A DNA stretch of 64,000 bases from Natronomonas marina (lineage in GTDB: Archaea; Halobacteriota; Halobacteria; Halobacteriales; Haloarculaceae), in the NCBI RefSeq assembly GCF_024298905.1, contig NZ_CP101154.1:186001-250000 (forward strand). Direction: 5' to 3'. The position numbers were made by a program, and so were the translations under genes. Of this stretch, positions 1 through 8,940 are shown piece by piece. The notes below the pieces were generated by a model, which was not told the origin of the DNA, made no database searches, and was given only the letters and a program-made list of their open reading frames with translations. Positions within the stretch are counted from its first letter, which is position 1. Each line of letters begins with the position of its first letter.

Positions 1-738
1 GTACGGGGAGTCGGGCGTCGACCGGAAGAAGTCGACGGCGTCGACCTGGTTGGTGACGAACACCTCGCCGTCGGCGTTGCCGCCGCGCTGTCCGTCCGGC
101 GTGACGCTGTCCGAGCGGCCCTGTCCGCGCGGGTCGTAGGTCAACACGACGTAGCCGGCGGCCACCAGCGACTGGGCGGCCCACCAGTAGAGCGGTTCGG
201 GCGCCTGGACCGATCCGTTCGTGATGACGACGCCAGGCAGCCCACTCGTCGCGTTCCCCCGTCCGTCGGCGGCCGGCGCGTCGGTCGGCGTCCACAGGTG
301 CCCCGAGAGGCGTGCGCCCTGCCGGTCGTAGAAGGCCACCCGGCGGCGCTCGCCGACGGTTCCGTAGAAGCCCCGCTCGTCGACGTCCCGGTAGAGGTCG
401 GGGTCGCCCGTGCACTGCTCGCTCCAGGTCGCACAGAGGTTGGCGTGGCTCCGCCAGCCCGGTTCCTCGGCGACCCGCTCGGCGTACCGCTGGCCGTTCT
501 GCCGGCTCCGCTCCTGCCACCGCCGCATGAATCCCGAGTCAGAGGCCTGCTCGGCCGGTGCCTCCCTAGTCTTCGCGTAGTTGCGGAGCTCCCGCTGGAG
601 CCACTCCTCGTCGCCGTCGAGCCCGAGGAGGTCGGCTCCCGGAGCGGTAGCCGCTGCCCCACCGCCGGCGACGGCAGGTACGATTCCGGCCGTCGCGGCG
701 AGCCGCAGCAGGATCCGTCGGGTGTACTGGCGTCGCAT
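1..738 (-). CDS. Exported alpha/beta hydrolase (CocE/X-Pro dipeptidase-like), C-terminus cut by window edge
   Basis: The reading frame opens at 738 and runs off the window, giving the first 246 residues. Residues 1-30 look like a twin-arginine-type export signal: arginines at 2-3 and 7-8, a hydrophobic stretch, then an alanine/glycine-rich cleavage region. From about residue 130 the chain looks like the start of an alpha/beta-hydrolase domain, with GVVITNGS near 169-176 and YDPRGQGRSD at 201-210. That second motif is typical of CocE/NonD and X-Pro dipeptidyl-peptidase-like hydrolases. The catalytic serine and histidine would lie beyond the window edge, so activity cannot be judged. It is divergent from gndA across a 120-bp gap. 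The substrate is unknown. Confidence 0.75.
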   Translation of the reverse strand, partial: MRRQYTRRILLRLAATAGIVPAVAGGGAAATAPGADLLGLDGDEEWLQRELRNYAKTREAPAEQASDSGFMRRWQERSRQNGQRYAERVAEEPGWRSHANLCATWSEQCTGDPDLYRDVDERGFYGTVGERRRVAFYDRQGARLSGHLWTPTDAPAADGRGNATSGLPGVVITNGSVQAPEPLYWWAAQSLVAAGYVVLTYDPRGQGRSDSVTPDGQRGGNADGEVFVTNQVDAVDFFRSTPDSPY

Positions 739-858
739 CCCTCGATCCAAACAATCACAACTATTCTCAAAGGGTTGTTGGCGCTTCTATCCGGCCATTT
801 ATGTCGAGTCGCCCGGCGGAACCACAACCCTCACCTGCCGGCGCGTCGAGGACCGGGT

Positions 859-1761
859 ATGCAACTGGGCGTCATCGGCCTCGGGCGGATGGGGCGAATC
901 GTCGTCGACAGGACACTCGCGGCCGGCCACGACGTCGTCGCCTTCGACCTCGACGAGTCGGCCGTCGAGGCGGCCGCCGACGCCGGCGCGACGCCCGCCG
1001 ACTCCGTCGCCGACCTCGTCGACCGCCTCCCCGACGAGAAGCGAATCTGGCTCATGGTACCGGCCGGCGACCCCGTCGACGCCACCCTCGCGGACCTCGA
1101 TCCCCACCTCGACGGCGACGACGTCGTCGTCGACGCCGGCAACTCCCACTTCGAGCGCTCCGTCGAGCGCGCCGAGGCCACGGACGCCGCCTACCTCGAC
1201 TGCGGCACCTCCGGCGGTCCCGCCGGCGCCGAACTCGGCTTCTCGCTGATGGTCGGCGGTCCCGCGTGGGCCTACGAGGCGATGACACCCGTCTTCGACG
1301 CCGTCGCGACCGGTCCCGACGGCCACGACCGCATGGGACCGTCCGGGTCCGGCCACTACGTCAAGATGGTCCACAACGGTGTCGAGTACGCCCTGATGCA
1401 GGCCTACGGCGAGGGGTTCGAACTCCTCCACGAGGGCCGCTACGACCTCGACATGGAGACCGTCGCCCGCACCTGGAACAACGGCGCCGTCGTCCGGTCG
1501 TGGCTGCTGGAACTCTGCGAGGAGGCGTTCCGCGAGGAGGGGTCGGACCTCGGGACGGTCGCCGACCACGTCGCCGGTGGTTCGACCGGCACCTGGACCG
1601 TCCAGGAGGCGCTCGAACAGGAGGTGTCGGTGCCGCTCATCTACGAGGCGCTCGGCGAACGGTTCGACTCCCGCGTCGAGGACCCCGGGAAGTTCTCGCG
1701 GCGGCTGGCGAACCGGCTGCGGTACGGCTTCGGACGGCACGAGGTCCGGCGGACGGAGTAG
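859..1761 (+). CDS. gndA: 6-phosphogluconate dehydrogenase, decarboxylating, short (GndA) type
   Basis: This cytoplasmic enzyme oxidatively decarboxylates 6-phosphogluconate to ribulose 5-phosphate. The 300-residue length fits the short NAD-type class rather than the roughly 470-residue class. The nucleotide-binding GLGRMG lies at residues 6-11. The substrate-binding GTSGGPAG lies near 116-123, and the helix with K169, H172 and N173 carries the catalytic lysine region. I chose the ATG at 859 because the Rossmann glycine motif begins five residues later; the open frame continues upstream without coding character. In Haloferax this enzyme acts after Azf in the oxidative pentose phosphate pathway, and an azf-like gene lies at 37147-37914 here. 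Confidence 0.93.
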   Translation: MQLGVIGLGRMGRIVVDRTLAAGHDVVAFDLDESAVEAAADAGATPADSVADLVDRLPDEKRIWLMVPAGDPVDATLADLDPHLDGDDVVVDAGNSHFERSVERAEATDAAYLDCGTSGGPAGAELGFSLMVGGPAWAYEAMTPVFDAVATGPDGHDRMGPSGSGHYVKMVHNGVEYALMQAYGEGFELLHEGRYDLDMETVARTWNNGAVVRSWLLELCEEAFREEGSDLGTVADHVAGGSTGTWTVQEALEQEVSVPLIYEALGERFDSRVEDPGKFSRRLANRLRYGFGRHEVRRTE

Positions 1762-1953
1762 CGCTGTCACCATCGACGGAGGCGTTGCTACCGATACTAC
1801 CTCACGGGCCGAAAAGGCGGGACGCGTATCCGGGTCGAGGCGAAGGGGAACAGCATACTTCCGAGGTCGATGCCTGGCCGTCCTGTCTGTCAGAGATTTC
1901 GGCCCCTCTCACGGTGCTGATACCGCACTCGTTGCCACTGACACGGTTCCGAG

Positions 1954-2850
1954 CTACTCTCGAGCGTGGTCTATTACCGTCAGGTCACCGTCCAGCACGA
2001 GGTGGAGTCGGTCGTCCTGGATAGCGAGCGTGACCTCGACCCGAATCGGGTCCTCGCCGGTGATAACCCCCCTCGCCTCCGTGAGCCAGTCCAGTTCCCA
2101 GAGAGGGGTTTCCTGGAGGTCGATGTCGGCGCCGTGCAGGAACGAAATGACGGCCGGGTGGTCGAGAAGCACCATAGCCAGGATCGACTGCGCGGTCCAG
2201 CCACACGCGCTACACTCGCTGATCACTTCGACGTACTCGTCGTCCGAGTCCTCTTCGTCGAGGGGCGGAGCGTCGTCGTGATAGCGCGCCGGTGATGACT
2301 CGACGGGCCCGCCGCAGACCCGACAGAACCCCCGCGAGACGCTCTGGACCCAGGTCAGCAGGTACCGACTGAACACCATCGGGAGGTCCTCGACGTCGTG
2401 GTGGGCAGCGAGCACTGGAGGCGCCGCGAGTTCGTCGGTGATGACCGTCGCACAGACCCGACACTCGACGGTCATGTACCCGTTCTCGTACCGGGCTGCA
2501 ATCGTTCCGTCACAGTTCGGATCGACGCACGTCCCGGCGGGTATCGGGTCGACGACGGTGGTCTCCGCTTCGGTGTAACTCCCCGAGACGGCCGCCCCGA
2601 TGACCTGTCGTCCGGCGTACGTGAGTTCGTAGCCGTCCGGGACGTTCCGGACGAACCGGGGGACCAGCTGGTCGAGGTGGTAGTTGAACTGCCCCGAGTC
2701 GCGGACGCCCGTTCGGTCCCGAAGCGTCGAGAACGAGAGCGCCTCGTCGTCGGCATCCCAGAGCGTCCGGATGATGTCGAACCGGGTGTCGTTGGCAACG
2801 AGCCCGAACGCCTCGTCCAGGCTCGTCGGCGAGCCTTCATCGCCGCCCAT
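1954..2850 (-). CDS. Winged-helix regulator with zinc-ribbon sensor half (haloarchaeal DUF7347/DUF7351-like)
   Basis: The 298-residue protein starts with an ArsR-like winged helix, roughly residues 10-85, with a recognition-helix region around DSGQFNYHLDQL. The second half has cysteine pairs that probably bind zinc: CVDPNCDG and CRVC near 110-135, then CRVCGG and CSACGW further on. This is the usual layout of haloarchaeal regulators that pair a DNA-binding N-terminus with a sensor domain. The ligand is unknown. It stands alone between gndA, which converges on it, and the DUF6663-like gene. The family numbers are from memory and should be read as approximate. Confidence 0.8.
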   Translation of the reverse strand: MGGDEGSPTSLDEAFGLVANDTRFDIIRTLWDADDEALSFSTLRDRTGVRDSGQFNYHLDQLVPRFVRNVPDGYELTYAGRQVIGAAVSGSYTEAETTVVDPIPAGTCVDPNCDGTIAARYENGYMTVECRVCATVITDELAAPPVLAAHHDVEDLPMVFSRYLLTWVQSVSRGFCRVCGGPVESSPARYHDDAPPLDEEDSDDEYVEVISECSACGWTAQSILAMVLLDHPAVISFLHGADIDLQETPLWELDWLTEARGVITGEDPIRVEVTLAIQDDRLHLVLDGDLTVIDHARE

Positions 2851-2902
2851 ACTGCCGGACTTGGAGGAATGGGTCCTTCAGCATTGGGTCGGAACGGGGT
2901 CG

Positions 2903-3481
2903 CTACGCTGACAGGTACGTGTCCCGGACCGTCTCGTCCAGCAACCCGCCCGGCTCCAGCACGATGTAGACGACGAGGAACGGCTCCGTGGGGTCGATGA
3001 CGAACACCGAGAAGGGCGGGCCGACTTCCTCCGGCTGGGCGGCGCGGTGCACGAGCGGCTCAAGGGGCTTGCCGCCGTCCCGAAACTCGGCCAGGAGACT
3101 CCGACTGCCGGGCTGCTCGGCGAAGGTGTAGACGACGCCGTTGGGTTCGCTGTCGGTGTCGTAGGTCACCCGGGAGCGCATCGGCTCGCCGTCGGCCCGC
3201 GCCCGCTCGAAGCACTGCTGGGCGGCCTCGAAGACCGGCTCGTCGGTCTCGACGAACTCGAAGGTGGTCGCCGACTCGACGGACAGCGCGTCGACGACCG
3301 GGTCGCCGCCGTCCCACGAGACGGTCGCCCGGACCCGGTTGCCGACGGCGAGATCCGGCGCCAGCTCCCGCGGCACGTAGGTCGGGTCCGTCGAGTCGAC
3401 GTCGAGGAAGAGCCACTCGCCGTCGTCGCGCCCGGGCAGGACGCGGAACTCGCCCTCGGTCGGCGTCGCCTGGGTGGTCAT
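2903..3481 (-). CDS. Haloarchaeal conserved protein, probably DUF6663 family
   Basis: This is an acidic soluble protein of 192 residues with no signal peptide, membrane segment or cysteine motif. The start at 3481 (MTTQATP) was preferred over an upstream one because the upstream residues are arginine-rich and unlike haloarchaeal protein. The N-terminal 75 residues look beta-rich, with a PTYVPREL segment. A helical segment follows around 85-105. The pattern fits the DUF6663 family of unknown function, by memory. It lies between the winged-helix regulator and the geranylgeranyl reductase on the same strand, but the gaps do not prove an operon. Confidence 0.7.
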   Translation of the reverse strand: MTTQATPTEGEFRVLPGRDDGEWLFLDVDSTDPTYVPRELAPDLAVGNRVRATVSWDGGDPVVDALSVESATTFEFVETDEPVFEAAQQCFERARADGEPMRSRVTYDTDSEPNGVVYTFAEQPGSRSLLAEFRDGGKPLEPLVHRAAQPEEVGPPFSVFVIDPTEPFLVVYIVLEPGGLLDETVRDTYLSA

Positions 3482-3547
3482 ACCTCCGCTACGCCGCCGA
3501 CGCACGTCAGTTCCACGGTACGCGGCGCGACGCTCCGATCCCCGGCC

Positions 3548-4633
3548 TCAGTTCCACGACAGCAGCGCCCGCAACTGGGCCCGCGAGAACAGCGATGTCG
3601 GGCGGTCCATGTGGACGCCGATCTCGCCGCTGAACGCCCGGAGCCCGGCCCTCTGGACCGGCTTCGGCATCGAGTAGCCCGCCCGGATGAGGTGGCCGAG
3701 CCGCTGGTCGTCGCGGAGTTCGGCCCGCCAGGCGCGCTCGTAGTCGTCCAGCGTCGCCGGCTGGCGGGGGTCGACCTCCCGGGCCGCCACGTCGGCCGCG
3801 CGCATCCCGTAGAGGATGCCGCCCCCGGTGAACGGCTTCGTCTGGGCGGCGGCGTCGCCCACGAGCAGGCTCCGCCTGCCGACGGTGCGGTCCGGCGGGC
3901 CGATGGGAATCGCGCCCGAACACCGCTCGTCGAGGTCGACGTCGTAGTCGTCGAGCAACGCCTCGAACCGGTCGGGGGCGTCGTCCCCCGGCGCGACGGC
4001 GAGGCCGTACTCGACGCCCGCCTCGCCGCGGGGGATGCGCCACGCGAAGAAGCGCGGGACGGTGAGGTGGACGTCGACGTGGTCCTGGTCGTCCGGTTCG
4101 TGGTCGAAGCCGAGCACCCCGTGGAGCAGTTCGTCCGGTTCGGGCAGACCCACCTCGTCGCGCACCTTCGAGCGGGGACCGTCGGCGCCGACGACCATCC
4201 GGCCCTCGAAGGTCTCGGTGCCGTCGGGACCGCGGGCGGTCACCGCGACGCCGCCCGGTCCCTCCTCGACGCGGGTGACGGTGTGACCGTCGCGGACGTC
4301 GGCGCCGGCCGCCTCGGCATACGCCGCGAGCGTCCTGTCCAGCCCGACCCGGTCGATGGCGTTGGAGACCGGTTCGTCCTTGTAGAAGGTGTTGGCCTCG
4401 CTCTCCGCACCGCCGAGGTGAAAGCGCGCGCCGTAGATGTCGTTCTGGAACAGCTCCTCGCGGGCGTCGTCGGGGACGAACTTCCAGACGTCGAGGCTGA
4501 CGTGGCCCGAACAGGCCAGCGGCCGACCGACCTCGCCGGACTCGAGAACGAGCACGTCGCGGCCGCGCTCGCTGGCCGAGCGGGCGAACCGCGAGCCGGC
4601 GGGCCCGGCACCCACGACGACGAAGTCGTACAT
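3548..4633 (-). CDS. Geranylgeranyl reductase family FAD-dependent oxidoreductase
   Basis: Enzymes of this family reduce isoprenoid double bonds, including those of archaeal membrane lipids, using FAD. The 361-residue protein opens with the dinucleotide-binding GAGPAGSRFA at about residues 8-17. A second FAD-contact region, DGPRSKVRDEVGLPEP, lies in the middle. The C-terminal part contains the family hallmark GDAAAQTKPFTGGGI. The start at 4633 (MYDFVVVGAG) places the Rossmann strand at the N-terminus; upstream in-frame residues are not coding-like. Haloarchaea carry several paralogues, so whether this one saturates archaeol, menaquinone side chains or another isoprenoid is not decided by the sequence. 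Confidence 0.88.
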   Translation of the reverse strand: MYDFVVVGAGPAGSRFARSASERGRDVLVLESGEVGRPLACSGHVSLDVWKFVPDDAREELFQNDIYGARFHLGGAESEANTFYKDEPVSNAIDRVGLDRTLAAYAEAAGADVRDGHTVTRVEEGPGGVAVTARGPDGTETFEGRMVVGADGPRSKVRDEVGLPEPDELLHGVLGFDHEPDDQDHVDVHLTVPRFFAWRIPRGEAGVEYGLAVAPGDDAPDRFEALLDDYDVDLDERCSGAIPIGPPDRTVGRRSLLVGDAAAQTKPFTGGGILYGMRAADVAAREVDPRQPATLDDYERAWRAELRDDQRLGHLIRAGYSMPKPVQRAGLRAFSGEIGVHMDRPTSLFSRAQLRALLSWN

Positions 4634-4709
4634 ACTCGTAGGAAGGGAAGCCAGCGTGGAAATATCCTCCGTTGACGGGTCGCCGGGCGTTCGGCGTCGG
4701 CGAGGCCGT

Positions 4710-6107
4710 TCAGTCGCCGAACGGTCCCATGCCGCCCATGCCACCCATCCCGCCACCGCCGCCACCGCCGCCCTGCATCTGCTTCATCATCCGCTGCATG
4801 TCGCCCTCGCCCATCCCCTGGAACTGCTTCATCATCCGGCTCATCATCTTGTGCTGTTCCAGCAGTTCCCGGATCGTCTCCTCGTCGGTGCCGGAGCCGC
4901 GGGCGATGCGCTCGATCTGGCTCTGGCCGATGGAGCGGGGGTTCTCCAGTTCCTCTTCGGTCATCGAGTCCATGATGACCTCGAAGTCGCGGAGCCGGTC
5001 CTGGGTGACGTCCATCGCGTCGTCCGGCAACTGGTCCTTGATACCGCCGCTGAGACCGGGAATCATGTCCATCACCTGGTCGAGCGGCCCCATCTTGTTC
5101 ATCGCGTTCATCTGGTTCCGCATGTCTTTCAGCGTGAACTCCCCCTTCATCAGGTCCTCGGGGTCCCAGTCCTCCTCCTCCTGGGTCTCCTCCATGGCGC
5201 GCTCGACGCGCTCGGAGAGCTGCTTGAGGTCGCCCATCCCCAGCAGCCGCGAGATGAACCCCGAGGGCTCGAACCGCTCGATGTCCTTGACCTCCTCGCC
5301 GGTGCCGAGGAAGGCGATGGAGGAGTCGGTCTGGTCGACGGCCGCCAGCGCTCCCCCACCTTTCGCCGTACCGTCGAGTTTCGTGATGACGACGCCGTCG
5401 ATGCCGACCGCGTCCCCGAAGGCCCGTGCCTGGTCCTTGGCGCCCTGGCCGATGGCGGCGTCCAGAACGAGCAGGTTGCGGTCCGGTTCGACGGCCGCCT
5501 CGATCTCTTTCAGTTCCTCGACGAGTTCGTCGTTCAGCCCGGAGCGACCCGAGGTGTCGACGATGCGGACGTCGGCGTCCTCGGTCGCCTCCAGCCCGGC
5601 CTCGGCGATTTCGACGGGGTCCTCGGCGTCGGGATTGCCGTAGAAGTCCACCTCGGCGCGCTCGCACATCTCCTTGGCCTGGTCGTAGGCGCCGGGCCGG
5701 AACGTGTCCGTCTGGATGACCGCCGGTCGGAGGCCCTTCTTCGAGAACCACCACGCCATCTTCGCCGCGGAGGTGGTCTTCCCGGACCCCTGCAGGCCGG
5801 CGAGGACGATGGTCTGGGACTCCAGCGGGAGGTCGGTCGACTCGCCGACGAGGTCGACCATCTCCTCGTAGACGATTTTCAGAACGTGGTCCTTCGCGGT
5901 CGTGCCGGCCGGCGGCTCCTCGCTGAGGGCCCGCTCCCGGATCGAGTCCGACAGCTCCATCACGAGGTCGACGTCGACGTCGGCGGAGAGCAAGGAGCGC
6001 TGTATCTCCTTGACGACCTCCTCGACATCCTCCTCGCTGAGGCGGGATTTGCCCTGCAGTTTGTCGAGCGTCCCCCGGAGGGAACTGCCCAGGTCGTCGA
6101 GTACCAT
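4710..6107 (-). CDS. srp54: Signal recognition particle protein SRP54
   Basis: This GTPase binds 7S RNA and hydrophobic signal sequences and delivers ribosomes to the SRP receptor. The 465 residues show the N-domain helices (1-90), a P-loop GLQGSGKT at 104-111, [15 protein letters not shown] and TKLDG, and then the methionine-rich M domain (about 310-440). The tail is a glycine/methionine run, so the extreme C-terminus is low-complexity. The start at 6107 gives MVLDDLG, the usual archaeal beginning. It precedes the geranylgeranyl reductase on the same strand with a 76-bp gap. The FtsY partner gene is not in the window. Confidence 0.97.
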   Translation of the reverse strand: MVLDDLGSSLRGTLDKLQGKSRLSEEDVEEVVKEIQRSLLSADVDVDLVMELSDSIRERALSEEPPAGTTAKDHVLKIVYEEMVDLVGESTDLPLESQTIVLAGLQGSGKTTSAAKMAWWFSKKGLRPAVIQTDTFRPGAYDQAKEMCERAEVDFYGNPDAEDPVEIAEAGLEATEDADVRIVDTSGRSGLNDELVEELKEIEAAVEPDRNLLVLDAAIGQGAKDQARAFGDAVGIDGVVITKLDGTAKGGGALAAVDQTDSSIAFLGTGEEVKDIERFEPSGFISRLLGMGDLKQLSERVERAMEETQEEEDWDPEDLMKGEFTLKDMRNQMNAMNKMGPLDQVMDMIPGLSGGIKDQLPDDAMDVTQDRLRDFEVIMDSMTEEELENPRSIGQSQIERIARGSGTDEETIRELLEQHKMMSRMMKQFQGMGEGDMQRMMKQMQGGGGGGGGMGGMGGMGPFGD

Positions 6108-6225
6108 TTGCCGAGGGTAGACGGTCCAGCCGGTAAAGGCTTTGTTCATGGCCGGCGCTTCCGTTCGCGTCGCCGGACCGGATGGTGGCGACAGAGGTTT
6201 TACCGAACCACGGGTACCGGCACCC

Positions 6226-6813
6226 GTGTTCGACGCCACGACGCTCGCGGTCTACCTCGCCGCCGCCGTCGCGCTCATCCTCTCGCCGGGGCCGGACACG
6301 GTCTACGTCCTGGCTCGCGGGGCCGGCGACGGACGGCGGGCCGGCGTCCTCTCGGCGCTCGGCGTCGCCACCGGCGTCCTCGTCCACACCGTCGCCGCCG
6401 CGGTCGGTCTCGCAGCGCTTTTCGGGACGTTTCCCGCAGCCCGGACCGTCGTCGTCCTCGCCGGCGCGGGCTACCTCTCGTATCTCGGCGTCCGGACGCT
6501 CCGGGACCCGACGGTCGAGACCCGCGACACCGGCGGCAACCCCTACCTCCAGGGGCTGGCCGTCAACGTTCTGAACCCGCAGGTCGCGCTGTTCTTCCTC
6601 GCGTTCCTCCCCGGGTTCGCGCCCGAATCCGCCCCCGCGGTCGGGATGGTGCTCCTCGGCGCGCTGTACGCCGCCATCACCGCGCTCTACCTCGGTGGCG
6701 TCGGCGCGCTGTCGGGACATGTCGGCGGCGAGAGCCGACGGACCCGCCTCGTCTCCGGGGTCGTCCTCCTGGCCATCGCCGCCTACCTCGTCGTGACGAA
6801 CGTCCCACTGTAG
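6226..6813 (+). CDS. LysE/RhtB family exporter
   Basis: This is a small integral membrane protein of 195 residues with about six hydrophobic segments. Its N-terminal helix contains LILSPGPDT, the family signature. Members export amino acids such as lysine, homoserine or threonine; the substrate cannot be assigned here. I chose the GTG at 6226 because a TATA-like TTTTA sits at 6198-6202, about 28 nt upstream, as expected for a leaderless haloarchaeal transcript. The extra upstream residues available in the frame are not hydrophobic or conserved-looking. The next gene starts 15 bp downstream and may be cotranscribed. Confidence 0.85.
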   Translation: MFDATTLAVYLAAAVALILSPGPDTVYVLARGAGDGRRAGVLSALGVATGVLVHTVAAAVGLAALFGTFPAARTVVVLAGAGYLSYLGVRTLRDPTVETRDTGGNPYLQGLAVNVLNPQVALFFLAFLPGFAPESAPAVGMVLLGALYAAITALYLGGVGALSGHVGGESRRTRLVSGVVLLAIAAYLVVTNVPL

Positions 6814-6827
6814 GGACCACGCGAGGT

Positions 6828-7412
6828 ATGGACCGATTCCGAAACACCGCACAGCCCGACCGGGACTGGTGGCGTGCGCTGTGGCCGGACCCCGAGGGGA
6901 CGCTCCGAAAACTCGGCATCGACGGCGGGACGCTCGCCGACGTGGCCTGCGGCGACGGCCACTTCACGCTCCCGGCGGCCGACATCGTCGACCGCGTCTA
7001 CGCCGTCGACATCGACCCCGCCCTCCTCGCGGACCTCGACGAGCGGGTCGCGGCGGCGGGCGTCGCGGGCGTCGAGCCAGTCGAGGGGGACGCCCGCGAC
7101 CTGCCGTCGCTGCTGCCCGAACGCGTCGAGACGGCGCTCCTGGCGAACACATTCCACGGAGCCGAGGACCCGAAGGCACTGGCCGCCGCCGTCCGGCGGG
7201 CGCTGACCGACGACGGGCGGTTCGTCGTCGTCAACTGGCACGACCGACCGCCCGAGGCGACGACAGTCCTCGGCGAACCACGGGGACCGCCCGAACCGCT
7301 CCGTCTGTCCCCCGGGGCGACGACCGACGCCGTCGAGGCGGCCGGGTTCGAGGCCCTCGAGGTGCTCGACCTGGGGCCGTACCATTACGGCATCGTCTTC
7401 CGGCAAGCGTAG
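6828..7412 (+). CDS. Class I SAM-dependent methyltransferase
   Basis: The 194-residue protein has the core of a class I methyltransferase. Motif I is LADVACGDGHFTLP near residues 36-49, an acidic loop VYAVDIDP follows near 57-64, and a motif around VEGDARDLPSLLP near 85-97. The region ALLANTFHGAEDP corresponds to motif IV/post IV. It lies 15 bp after the LysE-type exporter on the same strand, so the two probably form a short operon. The methyl acceptor is unknown. The C-terminal tail (GPYHYGIVFRQA) looks complete, so this is a full-length small methyltransferase. Confidence 0.85.
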   Translation: MDRFRNTAQPDRDWWRALWPDPEGTLRKLGIDGGTLADVACGDGHFTLPAADIVDRVYAVDIDPALLADLDERVAAAGVAGVEPVEGDARDLPSLLPERVETALLANTFHGAEDPKALAAAVRRALTDDGRFVVVNWHDRPPEATTVLGEPRGPPEPLRLSPGATTDAVEAAGFEALEVLDLGPYHYGIVFRQA

Positions 7413-7443
7413 ATACTGGTGACTCGGGTCCCGAGCCCCGGGC

Positions 7444-7893
7444 GTGAGCGGCGACGACGGCCCCGAGTACGACATCGACTTCCGCGAACGTCCCGAGGAG
7501 TACGACATCGGTCGCGGCGAGGAGGGGGTCTTCAAGGTCGAACCGTACAAGTCGGAGCTCCTCCCGCTGTGGGGATACGCGGACCGCGAAACCGCCGAGG
7601 AGGCCGCCGAGGCGATACACGAGCGGTTCCGCGACTACCGCGCAGAGGGTGACTTCGTCGGCATGGACATGGCCCGCAAGTACCTCCAGATGGGCTACAC
7701 CCGGGCGATGCGCTACGCGAAGTACCCCGGTGGACAGAAGTACGGCGACGACGGCGGCGAGCGGGAAGCAGAGCGGTGGGCGGACCCCGAGAAACGGGAG
7801 GCAGCGCTCGTCTTCGAGGAGCACCTGGAGGCGGTCCGCGACGACGAGACCTACCGGCGACTGACGGAGCGACACCGCGAGCGGCACGGCTGA
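7444..7893 (+). CDS. DUF4385 family protein
   Basis: This is a 149-residue soluble protein rich in charged and aromatic residues. The conserved-looking block runs from PEEYDIGRGEEGVF through YKSELLPLWGYAD to YLQMGYTRAMRYAKYPGG, which I recognise as the DUF4385 family, of unknown function. The only plausible start is the GTG at 7444; there is no in-frame ATG before the conserved block. It follows the methyltransferase by 31 bp on the same strand. No catalytic motif or metal site is evident. Confidence 0.85.
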   Translation: MSGDDGPEYDIDFRERPEEYDIGRGEEGVFKVEPYKSELLPLWGYADRETAEEAAEAIHERFRDYRAEGDFVGMDMARKYLQMGYTRAMRYAKYPGGQKYGDDGGEREAERWADPEKREAALVFEEHLEAVRDDETYRRLTERHRERHG

Positions 7894-8039
7894 GCTCTAT
7901 ATACCGGGACGCGACCAGCCCCGCCGTGGCGTAGGAACCGCCCGCGGCGAACACGGAGGGAGTCCGGCGCACCGCCGCGGTCCGTCGTGGCGAGCGGTAC
8001 GACCGCACCCGGCCCGCTCGCCACGCTTCGCGCCGGCTG
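7894..8039. other. Short intergenic gap, no gene seen
   Basis: This is the convergent gap between the DUF4385 gene and the M23-like gene. It is GC-rich, with no open frame of haloarchaeal character and no strong hairpin that I could see. Confidence 0.5.
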
Positions 8040-8888
8040 TCAGCCCAGCCGAATCGGGTCGGCCGTCGGTTCTATCGACACCGTCAGTCGGTCGCCGACC
8101 GAGAGGTCGTGTCCCTCGTGGAACACCACCTTGGCGCCGAACGGGACTTGCGAGGCGAACAGCGACAGCCCCGTCGCCCGCACCCGCCGGCCGTCGCCGT
8201 CCGTCACCCACACCGCCACGTCGTCCCACTGCACGTCGCGTCCGTCGGCGGTCCCGACCACCGTGTCGAGAAGCGACACCGCTCCGTCGGTCGCCGCCAG
8301 CGCGCCGCCACCGGTGTAGTGGGCGAGTCCGCCGTCGAGCGGAACGCCCCCGTCGCTCGCTATCGCCGCGAACCCCCGACCGTCGGCCGTCGGTGAATCC
8401 AACTGGACGTGCGTCGGCCCGGCCTCGACCACCTCGCCCGTGCCGTCCCACGGAACCCCCTCGACGGCGACGCCGAGGTCGAGCGGCAACGATCCCGTCG
8501 CCCGCCGGAGGTTCTGGTCGTGCTTCCGGAAGCCGAGATGGACGTGATTGTCGACCCACTGCCCGAAGAACCCCGACCGGACGAGTTTCCCCAGGGGGTC
8601 GCCCACCTCGACTCGCTCGCCCGCCTCGACGGTCGGGTCGACGTGCAGCACCCTGGCGACCACGTCGCCGCAGTCGACGAGCACGAGGTGGTCCTCGTCG
8701 GCCGCGTAGGACTTCGGTGGACAGCGGACAGTGCGCGTCTCGAGTACCTCTCCCGGGACGGGGGACCGTGCCACCTCGCCGCCGGAGTAGAGATCGACCG
8801 CACAGCCGGCGTCGTGAGCCGGATAGGGGGAGTTGTACAGCGAAAACCGGTCGTACCGGCGCACCACCGCCTCCGACAGCGTGACCAT
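8040..8888 (-). CDS. M23/LytM-like fold protein (lysostaphin-type peptidase fold, possibly inactive)
   Basis: The 282-residue protein begins with a domain resembling M23 metallopeptidases. PAHDAGCAVDLYSGG lies near residues 23-37, LHVDPTVEAGERVEVGDPLG near 81-100, and NHVHLGFRKH near 113-122. The HxH motif (H115, H117) is intact, but the first zinc site is altered: a canonical member has H-x3-D, whereas here the nearest histidine lies seven residues before the aspartate. The C-terminal half (about 135-282) is beta-rich and unassigned. No signal peptide is seen. Haloarchaea lack murein, so the fold must act on something else or be structural. It is divergent from the lipoate-ligase-like gene and shares its TATA box. 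Confidence 0.6.
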   Translation of the reverse strand: MVTLSEAVVRRYDRFSLYNSPYPAHDAGCAVDLYSGGEVARSPVPGEVLETRTVRCPPKSYAADEDHLVLVDCGDVVARVLHVDPTVEAGERVEVGDPLGKLVRSGFFGQWVDNHVHLGFRKHDQNLRRATGSLPLDLGVAVEGVPWDGTGEVVEAGPTHVQLDSPTADGRGFAAIASDGGVPLDGGLAHYTGGGALAATDGAVSLLDTVVGTADGRDVQWDDVAVWVTDGDGRRVRATGLSLFASQVPFGAKVVFHEGHDLSVGDRLTVSIEPTADPIRLG

Positions 8889-8910
8889 ACGAACGGTTCG
8901 TCCGTCGGCG

Positions 8911-8917
8911 TTTTATC
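8911..8917. promoter_or_regulatory. Shared bidirectional TATA box between two divergent genes
   Basis: The single AT-rich heptamer TTTTATC (GATAAAA on the other strand) sits 24-30 nt upstream of the ATG at 8941 on the plus strand. It also lies 23-29 nt upstream of the ATG whose first base is 8888 on the minus strand. No other AT-rich element exists in the 52-bp spacer. Leaderless haloarchaeal transcripts place the TATA box at this distance, so one box can serve both directions. Confidence 0.6.
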
Positions 8918-8940
8918 ACTCTCGGCACGTAGCCACGCGC

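Noticed and set aside
4240-6852. Very long minus-strand frame over SRP54 and neighbours
   Set aside because: It is arginine-rich and lacks domains, while SRP54 and the geranylgeranyl reductase explain the same DNA in other frames. It is a high-GC shadow.
8040-8888. Active murein hydrolase
   Set aside because: The first zinc site is altered and haloarchaea lack murein, so I kept only the fold-level claim.
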